A stretch of 64,000 nt of DNA from Nitrosomonas sp. (lineage in GTDB: Bacteria; Pseudomonadota; Gammaproteobacteria; Burkholderiales; Nitrosomonadaceae), in the NCBI GenBank assembly GCA_024281825.1, contig JAMWZY010000006.1, positions 124,001-188,000 of the forward strand. Direction: 5' to 3'. The number at the start of each line of letters is the position of its first letter. The stretch's first letter is position 1. Position numbers and translations under genes: made by a program. Below are positions 40,365 to 49,091 of this stretch, in pieces. Below the pieces are notes generated by a model. It was not told the origin of the DNA and did not search any database. It saw nothing but the letters and a program-made list of their open reading frames with translations.

Positions 40365-43193
40365 TTATCGAACGGACTGAATCTTCGGCAAACTTTTTTG
40401 CTGCTTAAACAATTGAGAAAACTCACAGGCTGGCAAAGGCCGGCTAAAGAAATAACCTTGAATGAGCTCACAACGATGCGCTCTTAAGAAATCCAATTGT
40501 GCCTGCGTTTCAACGCCTTCTGCCACAATTTTTTTCCCGAGTGCATGCGCCATTGCTGCAATCGTCCCGGCTATAACGCCCCCTTTGGCATGTTTATCAA
40601 TTTTACTGACAAATGATTGATCGATCTTTAACGTATCAAAAGGCAAGCGTTCCAAATAAGACATTGAGGAATATCCAGTACCAAAATCGTCAATAGAAAG
40701 CTGAACCCCCAACGCTTTCAATTTCTCCAGTATCTCAGGTACTGCCTGGGCATCATTCATTAAAACACTTTCGGTGATTTCCAACTCCAAACAATGCGCA
40801 GGGATTGCATTATTTCTCAACGCAGTCTTTACTTTCTGCAAAAAATTTTCATGGCAGAATTGCTTGACCGACACATTTACAGCTACGTAATCCAAGAGAA
40901 TTCCTTCGTTCCGCCAGATACGATACTGTGCACAAGCATCAGTCAATACGATTTGGCCTATCTCTGCAATTAATCCGGAATCTTCAGCAATTCCAATAAA
41001 ATGCCCCGGCGAAAGAAGCCCTTTTTCAGGATGTTGCCATCGCACTAATGCCTCAGCTCCATGAATGACATTGGTTTCAGGATCAACTTGTGGTTGATAA
41101 TGTAAGACAAATTGGTGTTCTGAAATGGCGCGCCTAAGTTCTCTTTCGATCGTAGCCCTACTTACAACTTCAGCATTCATACTTTCCTCAAAGAAAACAT
41201 ATTGCCTTCCACTCTTTTCCTTAGCTCGATACATAGCAATATCCGAATTACGCATTAAATCAGCAACGCCTTCACCATCGTGTGGATAAATCGCGATACC
41301 GATGCTTGCTGCAACGATATTTTCTTCGCCATGAATTATGAAAGGTGCTGATAAAGCATTAATGGCCTGGGTAGCGATATCGCTAGCTTGATGCGTAGAA
41401 TTCAACTGAGGAATAATAATTGCGAATTCGTCTCCACCCAACCTTGCAACCGTATCAGTTTCCCGGATGCTGTTTTGCAATCGTTTTGCAGCATCACATA
41501 ATAATTGGTCTCCGGTAGAATGACCAAAGCTATCGTTCACTTTTTTAAAGTGATCAAGATCGATATAAAGTACTGCCAATTTTTGATGTGCAAGTTCAGC
41601 CTGTGCTATTTCTTTTTGTAATTGCTCAACAAAAAGCAATCGATTAGGTAATCCCGTCAAAACATCAATGCGTGCTTGCCGTATCAGCATTTGTTCACGG
41701 TTTTTTGTGAACAAAGCAACAGCAATTCGGTCTGCGTAATCTTGCACAAATTCTTTGCTAGCCAGATCCTGCATACTTTCTAGTGGAACCAATAACATCA
41801 GGTATCCTAACATCTGATCTTTCCAAATGAGTAGCAATATAAATTGTTTCGCCGCAGTCACATTTATTTTCTCAACATCACCGAGTGACGGAATCACTTC
41901 TTTCATTACCCAACTTCCTTTAGGGCTCTGTATAAGCTGGCGCTTGATGTTATTTGATAAGCTTTGCTGTTGCAGTGTTAATAGTTTCCCCTTGTTATCA
42001 AGGCCATAAACATCCATGCTATCCGTCGAACCGTCATTAAAAATTGAAATATTGACAGCACATGCCTGCGTTACCTTTTGCAAGTGAGTCAGTACAGCAT
42101 GAACAATTTTATCAATACTTAGGGATGATAAAATCTCACGGTCAATTTTTGAAAGCGCTGAGAGTGTCTGAAATTGATCTCCCAATCTTTTACTCATCAC
42201 ATTGAAAGATTTTGATAATTCCCCAAATTCATCGCTACTGGTTATAGGTATTTCTGTATTGAAATCACGACCTTCTAGTCGACGTATACCATCAACCAAT
42301 TTCTCGAGTGGAATCAGAACACGGCGAATTTGAACCATACTAATCAGCAGAATCAAAAGTACCGTGAAAATTACACTACCCCAGAAAATTGTATTGAACT
42401 TCTTCATCGAACCCAAAGCATCTGCTTCAGGTTGTGTTGCAATCACCAACCAACGGGATGTTAGGAATTTGGCCTGTAGAAAAACCTCATGATAATTAGC
42501 AAAATATTTTTCTCGATTCTCATTCCATAAAAAATCACCTTTGATAGAGCGCACTTCATCTTGGATTTTCTTTTTAGATGGATAAATTTCCGACTGCGTA
42601 CAAAACATTTTGAGATAATCTTCGTTGTATACACACAAATTTACATCCATAGCAAAAACATCCGCTTGTCCCCAAAGGTATTCTGCATTGAGCTGAGCAA
42701 TCACAATTCCCTTATCAGATGATAAGTAGTTTCTCGCATAAAGTATCAATACACGGGTCTCATCACCATCGAATTGAGTCAACAGTAGCGGTTGATTACT
42801 GTACAAATGCTTCTCGGCACTAGCACTCAGTTGCGGTGATTTTGCTATATTTCCGAATATAGAAATCATGCTCCCATCTCGTTGCAATATTCCTAAACTA
42901 CTAAATCTTTTATTCAGTTGTTGTTCTATATCGCTTGGCCATTCATGTTCAAAAGAATGTTGTATTACGTCGAAAAGCAGTTGATCCGCCAATAAGAGTT
43001 TTTCATAAATGGATTTCTTATAAACATCACTGGCTGCATCTAGCCGGACATTGGTCTGTTTAACTAGAAATTGGGTTGATTCCGAATAAGACAAATAAGC
43101 TAATAATAAGATCGGGATAAAAGCAGCCAGTAGAAAAAAACCTAACATCCTTCGGGCAACTTTACTACGTAAGAAGCTCTTGTCGAATTTCAT
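40365..43193 (-). CDS. Membrane c-di-GMP protein: sensor-HAMP-GAF-GGDEF-EAL
   Basis: From MKFDKSFLRSKVARRM (start 43193, 13 bp after the pseudopilin stop) it has 942 residues. Order: membrane helix about 17-38, a periplasmic sensor of Cache type to about 260, a second helix about 265-288, HAMP about 290-345, a GAF-like segment to about 505, GGDEF with ARLGGDEFAIIIP near 585, and EAL with GAEALVRWQHPE near 712 plus DDFGTGYSS and KIDQSFV. Both catalytic motifs are canonical, so it could make or break c-di-GMP. The signal is unknown. A longer start at 43256 would run into the pilin gene. Confidence 0.93.
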   Translation of the reverse strand: MKFDKSFLRSKVARRMLGFFLLAAFIPILLLAYLSYSESTQFLVKQTNVRLDAASDVYKKSIYEKLLLADQLLFDVIQHSFEHEWPSDIEQQLNKRFSSLGILQRDGSMISIFGNIAKSPQLSASAEKHLYSNQPLLLTQFDGDETRVLILYARNYLSSDKGIVIAQLNAEYLWGQADVFAMDVNLCVYNEDYLKMFCTQSEIYPSKKKIQDEVRSIKGDFLWNENREKYFANYHEVFLQAKFLTSRWLVIATQPEADALGSMKKFNTIFWGSVIFTVLLILLISMVQIRRVLIPLEKLVDGIRRLEGRDFNTEIPITSSDEFGELSKSFNVMSKRLGDQFQTLSALSKIDREILSSLSIDKIVHAVLTHLQKVTQACAVNISIFNDGSTDSMDVYGLDNKGKLLTLQQQSLSNNIKRQLIQSPKGSWVMKEVIPSLGDVEKINVTAAKQFILLLIWKDQMLGYLMLLVPLESMQDLASKEFVQDYADRIAVALFTKNREQMLIRQARIDVLTGLPNRLLFVEQLQKEIAQAELAHQKLAVLYIDLDHFKKVNDSFGHSTGDQLLCDAAKRLQNSIRETDTVARLGGDEFAIIIPQLNSTHQASDIATQAINALSAPFIIHGEENIVAASIGIAIYPHDGEGVADLMRNSDIAMYRAKEKSGRQYVFFEESMNAEVVSRATIERELRRAISEHQFVLHYQPQVDPETNVIHGAEALVRWQHPEKGLLSPGHFIGIAEDSGLIAEIGQIVLTDACAQYRIWRNEGILLDYVAVNVSVKQFCHENFLQKVKTALRNNAIPAHCLELEITESVLMNDAQAVPEILEKLKALGVQLSIDDFGTGYSSMSYLERLPFDTLKIDQSFVSKIDKHAKGGVIAGTIAAMAHALGKKIVAEGVETQAQLDFLRAHRCELIQGYFFSRPLPACEFSQLFKQQKSLPKIQSVR

Positions 43194-43206
43194 GGTACAG
43201 AAAGGA

Positions 43207-43686
43207 TTAATACTGAGATGCCAATCCGATATAGCGCCCATTATTAGCACGCACAATATCGTCTCGGCTTGCTTTAGCGGTTAACGGGGAAACGCTCTTA
43301 CCGTCTTTTCCCATGCTATATAGATCAAAATCCGAATTGATTGGAACCAAATTGTGGTCTTTACGTGCTTTACCTTTTGAACTTTTGTCGCTTGGATCTG
43401 ATAAATTGAGGTATTGATAGGGATTTTCCCAAGGATCTAAATAATTTTGCGCACCGACTTCGACTAATGAGGGAGGAAACTTCCCAGTACTTATTTGATA
43501 AACAATCAAGCTTTTTGCAATAGCACCGATGTCTGTAACTGCCTGTACGGCCCTAGCACGATCTATATAATCGCTATAAACAGGCACTGCGACAACGGCA
43601 AGAACACCTATGATTGCCACAACAACTAGCAATTCAATCAACGTAAAAGCCCGCTGAAGATGAAAATTCGCCTTCAATTTGTTCAT
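43207..43686 (-). CDS. Type II secretion/type IV pilin-like major pseudopilin (GspG-like)
   Basis: This 159-residue protein has a short positive leader, a prepilin peptidase site at RAFTLIELLVVVAIIGVLAV (Phe+1, Glu+5) and a globular domain with FPPSLVEVG, DPWENPYQYL and DFDLYSMGKDGK, the GspG pattern including the Ca-binding loop. No other secretion or pilus gene is adjacent. Its position 13 bp before the GGDEF-EAL gene suggests surface appendage control by c-di-GMP, which is inference. Confidence 0.85.
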   Translation of the reverse strand: MNKLKANFHLQRAFTLIELLVVVAIIGVLAVVAVPVYSDYIDRARAVQAVTDIGAIAKSLIVYQISTGKFPPSLVEVGAQNYLDPWENPYQYLNLSDPSDKSSKGKARKDHNLVPINSDFDLYSMGKDGKSVSPLTAKASRDDIVRANNGRYIGLASQY

Positions 43687-43817
43687 AACCTCTTACAAAA
43701 CGTGGATAACCGGGGAAATTAATTACTATAACGATCAAAATTCGAAATGCTTGAAAGCATTTTATTTTTTGAAGTTTATGGGGTGATCAAAAGTGCGATC
43801 TAGGTATTTCTGCATGA

Positions 43818-43846
43818 TAGGTCGTGGCGGATTCGAGCTACCGATC
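43818..43846 (-). repeat. tRNA-Lys 3'-end fragment, probable distal attachment site
   Basis: This 29-bp segment matches the 3' end (acceptor and T-arm) of the intact tRNA-Lys at 52668-52696 at 25 of 29 positions, in the same orientation: TAGGTCGTGGC then GATTCGA then CT then CCGA are shared. The rest of a tRNA is absent and the T-stem would no longer pair fully, so it is a remnant. Its position fits the far end of an element inserted at the tRNA 3' end. The surrounding gap 43687-43946 has no gene. Confidence 0.75.
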
Positions 43847-43946
43847 TTAAGGCTCTAAGCTTGAGAAACAATTTGTTAATCTAGAACCAAGCTATTGATA
43901 ACGGTGCTGTAAATACAAGTGTGCTGGGTATGGCCGGTATGTTTCG

Positions 43947-44288
43947 CTACACTGAGATATTCACTTTGATTTGTCTTCCAGCATCATAATTTTTCCCCCA
44001 TTCATCCATCGCATACAAAATAGTTTTTAGTGAATGTCCTAACGGAGATAAAGAGTATTCAACTCGCGGAGGAATTTCATTGAAATCATCTCTAACAATT
44101 AATTGATCTGTTTCCATTTCTCGCAATTGCCGGATGAGAGTACGGTGAGTAATTCCTGTTAAATGCCTTTGGAGTTCGTTGAACCGCATCGCACCATTTA
44201 ATAGACAGTGGATAATCAAAACCTTCCAGCGTCCTCCAATCACTTTCAACGTCACTTCTACGGGACAACAAACTTCTTTTATTGACAT
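43947..44288 (-). CDS. HxlR-family transcriptional regulator
   Basis: This 113-residue winged-helix protein opens with CCPVEVTLKVIGGRWKVLII (the family Cys and helix), followed by MRFNELQRHLTGITHRTLIR and VEYSLSPLGHSL. HxlR regulators often respond to aldehydes, quinones or oxidants. It is divergent from the pirin gene across a 104-bp gap and is the obvious candidate regulator for the cluster to its right. The gap has a GGAGG site for pirin and a TATCATATAAATACC stretch, but I cannot define an operator. Confidence 0.92.
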   Translation of the reverse strand: MSIKEVCCPVEVTLKVIGGRWKVLIIHCLLNGAMRFNELQRHLTGITHRTLIRQLREMETDQLIVRDDFNEIPPRVEYSLSPLGHSLKTILYAMDEWGKNYDAGRQIKVNISV

Positions 44289-44392
44289 TATTTGACCCCT
44301 CTCGCTTCACGGTATCCAATTTGTGCGTACTTGTAATTTATCCTGATGGTACTAACCTATCATATAAATACCAAATCGGAGGATAATAAAAT

Positions 44393-45298
44393 ATGCAGCT
44401 AAGAAAATCTGATGCATCTGTTAAGAAACTGTTACGCATTGAGCGAAATACGAATCAACACTGGGTTGGAGATGGTTTTCCTGTACGTACGCTATTTTCC
44501 TATTCAACACTAGGTCCTGTAATCAGTCCTTTTTTATTGTTTGATTATGCGGGACCCATGGAATTTCCCCCGACCAAACAGCGTCATGGTGTAGGTGAAC
44601 ATCCGCATCGCGGCTTTGAAACGGTTACCATTGTGTATAGCGGCGAAGTAGAACATCGTGATAGTTCGGGTAGTGGCGGCAAAATTGGGCCAGGGGATGT
44701 GCAATGGATGACCGCAGCTTCCGGTTTGGTTCACGAAGAGTTTCATGGTCAGGATTTTGCGCAGCATGGCGGTGTACTTGAGATGGTGCAACTTTGGGTG
44801 AATTTACCTGCCAAAGATAAGATGTCACCACCCCGTTATCAAAGCATTCTGGATAGCCAAATTCCTACAGCCAATCTTCCAGAGGATCAAGGAAGAGTGC
44901 GCGTCATTGCGGGTGAATTCGATGGAGTTTCAGGGCCAGCTCGCACATTTACTCCCATTAGCGTGTGGGACATTCACCTAACTGGCAAGCAGCTCACCGA
45001 TCTCGCCGTACCTGATGGCTACAACACAATGCTAGCAGTGCTTAAAGGTTCAGTGCGTATCAATGAATCCGAAACCATAGGTACTGCAGAAGTCGGCCTG
45101 TTTGATCGGGCAGGCGACCACATCCGTATCAGCAGCGAACCCAACACCGTTGTGTTGTTATTGTGCGGTGAACCGATTGATGAGCCCATCGTCGGTAGCG
45201 GTCCGTTTGTCATGAATACCGCGGAGGAAATCCGCCAAGCCAAGATAGACTACCAGAGCGGCAAAATGGGCAAAATAGCACCAATCCCTACCGCATAG
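44393..45298 (+). CDS. Pirin family protein
   Basis: This 301-residue bicupin has the N-terminal pirin metal-site segment GVGEHPHRGFETVTIVYSG (His-x-His) near residue 65 and HEEFHG with a Glu further on, plus MVQLWVNLPAKDKM. Pirins bind Fe or other metals, and some have quercetin 2,3-dioxygenase activity. It leads a co-oriented run, followed 73 bp later by an isochorismatase-type hydrolase. Confidence 0.93.
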   Translation: MQLRKSDASVKKLLRIERNTNQHWVGDGFPVRTLFSYSTLGPVISPFLLFDYAGPMEFPPTKQRHGVGEHPHRGFETVTIVYSGEVEHRDSSGSGGKIGPGDVQWMTAASGLVHEEFHGQDFAQHGGVLEMVQLWVNLPAKDKMSPPRYQSILDSQIPTANLPEDQGRVRVIAGEFDGVSGPARTFTPISVWDIHLTGKQLTDLAVPDGYNTMLAVLKGSVRINESETIGTAEVGLFDRAGDHIRISSEPNTVVLLLCGEPIDEPIVGSGPFVMNTAEEIRQAKIDYQSGKMGKIAPIPTA

Positions 45299-45371
45299 GT
45301 TGTTATCACAAATCAGTTTTGTTTCTAAGTTGCAGTCCTTTTATTTTATTTAACCATAGGAGATAGATACT

Positions 45372-46004
45372 ATGAGTCACATCAATCCCGACGAAACCCT
45401 TATGCTTCTGATCGACCATCAGAGTGGATTGTTTCAATTGGTCAAGGATGTTCCCATATCAGATCTGCGCCGCAATGCAATCGCACTTGCCAAGGTTGCG
45501 ACCATACTCAAAATGCCGGTCATTACTTCAGCATCCGTTCCGGATGGTCCGAACGGACCACTGATTCCGGAAATCCACCAAGCGGCTCCGCACGCGCAAT
45601 ACGTGGGGCGGCGTGGTGAAATCAATGTTTGGGATAGCGCCGATTTTGTTAAGGCTGTTGAAGCCACAGGCCGAAAAACACTGATTCTTGCCGGCACACT
45701 AACTAGCGTATGCATGGCCTTTCCCTCCATCAGCGCCGTGGCTGACGGTTACAAAGTCTACGCTGTCGTAGATGCTTCAGGTAACTGGAGCAAAATGGCC
45801 ACGGAATTAACCATTGCCCGTATTACACAAGCAGGAGTGATTCCCATTGATACGCTGGCAGTTATTTCTGAACTGCAAGTCACATGGAATCGTCCGGAAG
45901 CAACGGAATTTGCTGATCTCTATGCGGATTATCCGATGCTGCATTATCGACTGCTGATTGAGAGCTATGACAAGGCCCAAGCAGTCCAGAAAGCAAAAAA
46001 TTAG
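45372..46004 (+). CDS. Isochorismatase-family (YcaC-like) hydrolase 1
   Basis: This 210-residue Cys hydrolase has [13 protein letters not shown] near the N-terminus (catalytic Asp) and [22 protein letters not shown] (nucleophile Cys near residue 116). It is clearly related to the second copy at 46405 (same length, co-linear motifs DGPNGPL, E-I, catalytic Cys), but diverged: [11 protein letters not shown] against ARPGNINAWDN. The substrate is unknown; YcaC-type enzymes have no settled physiological substrate. Confidence 0.9.
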   Translation: MSHINPDETLMLLIDHQSGLFQLVKDVPISDLRRNAIALAKVATILKMPVITSASVPDGPNGPLIPEIHQAAPHAQYVGRRGEINVWDSADFVKAVEATGRKTLILAGTLTSVCMAFPSISAVADGYKVYAVVDASGNWSKMATELTIARITQAGVIPIDTLAVISELQVTWNRPEATEFADLYADYPMLHYRLLIESYDKAQAVQKAKN

Positions 46005-46012
46005 GAATAAAA

Positions 46013-46363
46013 ATGACCCTAGAAGAAAAACTTAACGACTTAAACCAAATGATTTTAAAAGGCGAGATATTGGAATCAATGGATAAGTACTACCATCCTG
46101 ATTGTATCGTGATCGAAAAAAATGATGTGGTGGCAAAAGGCTTAAAACAGGCTAAAAACCGAGAGTCCGAATTATTCGAAGGCGTTGAAGCATGGCTCAA
46201 ATCGGAAGTTGTATCGACCGCCGTAGGAGAAAACGTAACGATGACCGAATGGCACTATGAATACAAACATAAAGATTTGGGCCACAAAAAATTCGATCAA
46301 GTAGCGGTGCAACACTGGAAAGATGACAAGATCATCAGTGACCGATTCTATGCGCTATATTAA
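46013..46363 (+). CDS. SnoaL-like / NTF2-fold protein
   Basis: This 116-residue protein has the short alpha/beta-cone pattern: MDKYYHPDCIVIEKND, a central helix, then VTMTEWHYEYKHKD and AVQHWKDDKIISDRFYALY. SnoaL-like proteins act as small isomerases/hydrolases or binding proteins. It is wedged between the two isochorismatase-like genes (9 bp and 41 bp gaps), which argues for a role in the same pathway. No catalytic residue can be assigned. Confidence 0.82.
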   Translation: MTLEEKLNDLNQMILKGEILESMDKYYHPDCIVIEKNDVVAKGLKQAKNRESELFEGVEAWLKSEVVSTAVGENVTMTEWHYEYKHKDLGHKKFDQVAVQHWKDDKIISDRFYALY

Positions 46364-46404
46364 AGTAACAATTCACAATCAATAACCCAAAAAAGGACAT
46401 TACC

Positions 46405-47034
46405 ATGAGCAAGACTTTTAAATACAACCGACTCTCTAAAGATGATGCTGCTTTACTACTGGTTGACCATCAGGCGGGATTAATCTCACTCGTGCAGGAT
46501 TTCTCACCGAATGAGTTCAAGAATAACGTGTTGGCGCTGACAGCTTGTGGCAAGTATTTCAAGTTGCCGACCATCCTGACCACCAGTTTTGAGGATGGCC
46601 CGAATGGACCGCTGGTTCCGGAAATCAAGGAGATGCATCCTACTGCACCGTATATCGCTCGCCCCGGTAACATCAATGCCTGGGATAACGAAGATTTCGT
46701 TAATGCGATCAAAAAAACCGGTCGCAAACAACTGATCATTGCTGGTGTGGTCACTGAAGTCTGCGTCGCTTTTCCAGCGCTATCCGCTATTGAGGAAGGT
46801 TATGAAGTATTCGTGGTCACCGACGCTTCCGGCACTTTCAATGAAGTGACCCGTGATGCTGCTTGGTTACGTATGCAATCTGCCGGTGTACAGATGATGA
46901 GCTGGTTTGGCGTGGCTTGTGAACTGCACCGTGACTGGCGCAACGATATCGAAGGTCTGGGAGCCTTATTCTCCAATTACCTTCCTAACTATCGGAATCT
47001 GATGACCAGTTACTTTACCATCACCAAGAAATAA
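46405..47034 (+). CDS. Isochorismatase-family (YcaC-like) hydrolase 2
   Basis: This 209-residue protein has LLLVDHQAGLISLVQDF (Asp), IARPGNINAWDNEDFV and IIAGVVTEVCVAFPALSA (nucleophile Cys near residue 118), very close to the standard YcaC-type sequence, with SWFGVACELHRDWRNDIEGL at the C-terminus. It is probably the more conserved parent of the two paralogues in this cluster. It is followed 27 bp later by the amidohydrolase gene. Confidence 0.93.
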   Translation: MSKTFKYNRLSKDDAALLLVDHQAGLISLVQDFSPNEFKNNVLALTACGKYFKLPTILTTSFEDGPNGPLVPEIKEMHPTAPYIARPGNINAWDNEDFVNAIKKTGRKQLIIAGVVTEVCVAFPALSAIEEGYEVFVVTDASGTFNEVTRDAAWLRMQSAGVQMMSWFGVACELHRDWRNDIEGLGALFSNYLPNYRNLMTSYFTITKK

Positions 47035-47061
47035 ATGACCAAGTTCCAAAGGCGATGAAAC

Positions 47062-49041
47062 ATGAGTAATACCGCGGTAAACCAACACCGTCGTCGTATC
47101 CTGCAAGCAGCCGGAGCGTCTTTATTACTCTCGAAAACCGGCTTGCTTGCTGGAACTTCCGGAGGAACATCAATGCAAAACCCAAAAGCTCAATTGATAT
47201 TACGCAATGGTCAGTTCATGACGCTAGATCGCCAGAACCCGCAAGCCACGGCCGTTGCCATTGCTGAAGGTCGTTTTATTGCGGTGGGAAACGACGACGA
47301 AGTGATGCGTCTTGTCGATCACCATACTCAAGTGATCGACCTTAACCACCACCGTGTTATTCCGGGCTTGATTGACTCCCATCTGCACCTCATCCGTGGC
47401 GGACTCAATTACAACTTAGAATTACGCTGGGACGGTATCCCTTCATTGGCCGATGCGATGCGTCGCTTGCAAGAACAAGTCGCGCGCACACCTGCTCCGC
47501 AGTGGGTGCGCGTAGTAGGTGGTTTTACTGAGATGCAGTTTGCCGAGAAGCGATTGCCGACGCTCGACGAAATCAATGCCGTTGCACCGGATACCCAGGT
47601 TTTCATCCTGCATCTTTACGATCGCGCCCTGCTGAATCGCGCAGCGTTACGCGCCTGCGGTTACGATCGAGACACGCCCAATCCACCTGGTGGACTGATT
47701 GCCAAGGATTCCAGTGGAGAACCGATAGGCTTGCTTCTGGCGGAACCCAATGCGCTGATTCTGTATTCTGCGCTCGCCAGAGGCCCCAAATTGCCTTATG
47801 ACTATCAAATCAATTCGACACGCCACTTCATGCGGGAAATGAATCGCCTGGGAATCACCAGTGTCATCGATGCTGGCGGCGGCTATCAGAATTATCCCGA
47901 TGATTACAAAATCATTGAAGACTTGCATAAAGCAGACGAACTGACTGTAAGGATCGCCTATAACCTGTTCACCCAGAATCCTGGGGAAGAAACTGCAGAT
48001 TTTTCCAAATGGACCCAAATGCTGAAACCTGGCGACGGCGATGGCTATTACCGACATAACGGCGCGGGTGAAATGTTGGTCTTTTCTGCAGCGGATTTCG
48101 AGGACTTCCGCATGCCTCGCCCGGATATGGCGTCAAACATGGAAAATGATCTGGAAGCCGTCGTGCGTATTCTTGTCAGCCATCGCTGGCCATTTCGTTT
48201 ACATGCCACTTACAATGAAACGATTTCCCATGCATTGAATGTGTTCGAAAAAGTGAATCGGGATATTCCTTTTAATGGCATCCATTGGTTCTTTGATCAC
48301 GCCGAAACCGTGACCGATACAAATCTCGAGCGCATCGCCAAACTGGGTGGTGGTATTGCCATTCAACATCGCATGGCCTATCAAGGCGAATATTTTGTGC
48401 AACGCTATGGACGAAAAGCTGTAGAACGCACACCTCCTTATAAACGGATGTTGGAACTAGGCGTAAACGTAGGCGCAGGCACCGATGCTACTCGCGTAGC
48501 CAGCTACGATCCTTGGAATGCACTCTACTGGTTGACTACTGGAAAGACTTTAGGAAATCTTCCATTGTATCCAGCAGCCAATCTCGTCGACCGCGAGACT
48601 GCATTGCGCTTGTACACACATGCAAACACCTGGTTTTCGAATGAAGAAGGCGTCAAAGGCCAGATCAAGCCCGGCCAATACGCAGATTTGGCCGTTCTAT
48701 CTGCCGATTACTTTAAAATTCCAGAAAACGAAATCCGTCACATTGTGTCAGTTCTGACCATTGTCGGCGGACGCATTGTCTATGGCGATGGCGAATTTAA
48801 CGTGCTTTCCCCGTCTTTGCCGCCCGCTATGCCGGATTGGTCTCCGACAAATCACTTTGGCGGCTATTTCAAACCTGGAGCAGATACTGCGTCTCTACAT
48901 AAACTCGCGCAAACGACCTGTGGCTGCGGAACTAGTTGTCTTGTGCATGGCCATGCGCATGGGCATGCTTTCCAGAATGCCGTAGCTGCCGACGACCAGA
49001 GCAGTTTCTGGGGTGCACTCGGTTGCTCATGCTGGGTATGA
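47062..49041 (+). CDS. Tat-exported YtcJ-type amidohydrolase with Cys/His tail
   Basis: The protein has 659 residues. A twin-arginine signal (RRRILQAAGASLLL) indicates export of a folded metalloenzyme. Metal motifs of the amidohydrolase fold are GLIDSHLHLIRGG near residue 104, FRLHATYNE, IHWFFDHAE and GAGTDATRVASYDPWNALYW. The last 45 residues are a Cys/His-rich tail (TTCGCGTSCLVHGHAHGHAF then LGCSCWV), which I do not know from standard members and which looks metal-binding. The substrate is probably an amide, imide or cyclic compound, hydrolysed in the periplasm. Confidence 0.88.
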   Translation: MSNTAVNQHRRRILQAAGASLLLSKTGLLAGTSGGTSMQNPKAQLILRNGQFMTLDRQNPQATAVAIAEGRFIAVGNDDEVMRLVDHHTQVIDLNHHRVIPGLIDSHLHLIRGGLNYNLELRWDGIPSLADAMRRLQEQVARTPAPQWVRVVGGFTEMQFAEKRLPTLDEINAVAPDTQVFILHLYDRALLNRAALRACGYDRDTPNPPGGLIAKDSSGEPIGLLLAEPNALILYSALARGPKLPYDYQINSTRHFMREMNRLGITSVIDAGGGYQNYPDDYKIIEDLHKADELTVRIAYNLFTQNPGEETADFSKWTQMLKPGDGDGYYRHNGAGEMLVFSAADFEDFRMPRPDMASNMENDLEAVVRILVSHRWPFRLHATYNETISHALNVFEKVNRDIPFNGIHWFFDHAETVTDTNLERIAKLGGGIAIQHRMAYQGEYFVQRYGRKAVERTPPYKRMLELGVNVGAGTDATRVASYDPWNALYWLTTGKTLGNLPLYPAANLVDRETALRLYTHANTWFSNEEGVKGQIKPGQYADLAVLSADYFKIPENEIRHIVSVLTIVGGRIVYGDGEFNVLSPSLPPAMPDWSPTNHFGGYFKPGADTASLHKLAQTTCGCGTSCLVHGHAHGHAFQNAVAADDQSSFWGALGCSCWV

Positions 49042-49091
49042 TTCTGCTGCGAACATTTCTTGCATAAAAACCGAGATTCTGTATTCCTCTG

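Noticed and set aside
43818-43846. A second tRNA-Lys gene
   Set aside because: Only the 3' 29 bases are present; no anticodon arm, D-arm or paired acceptor stem follows.
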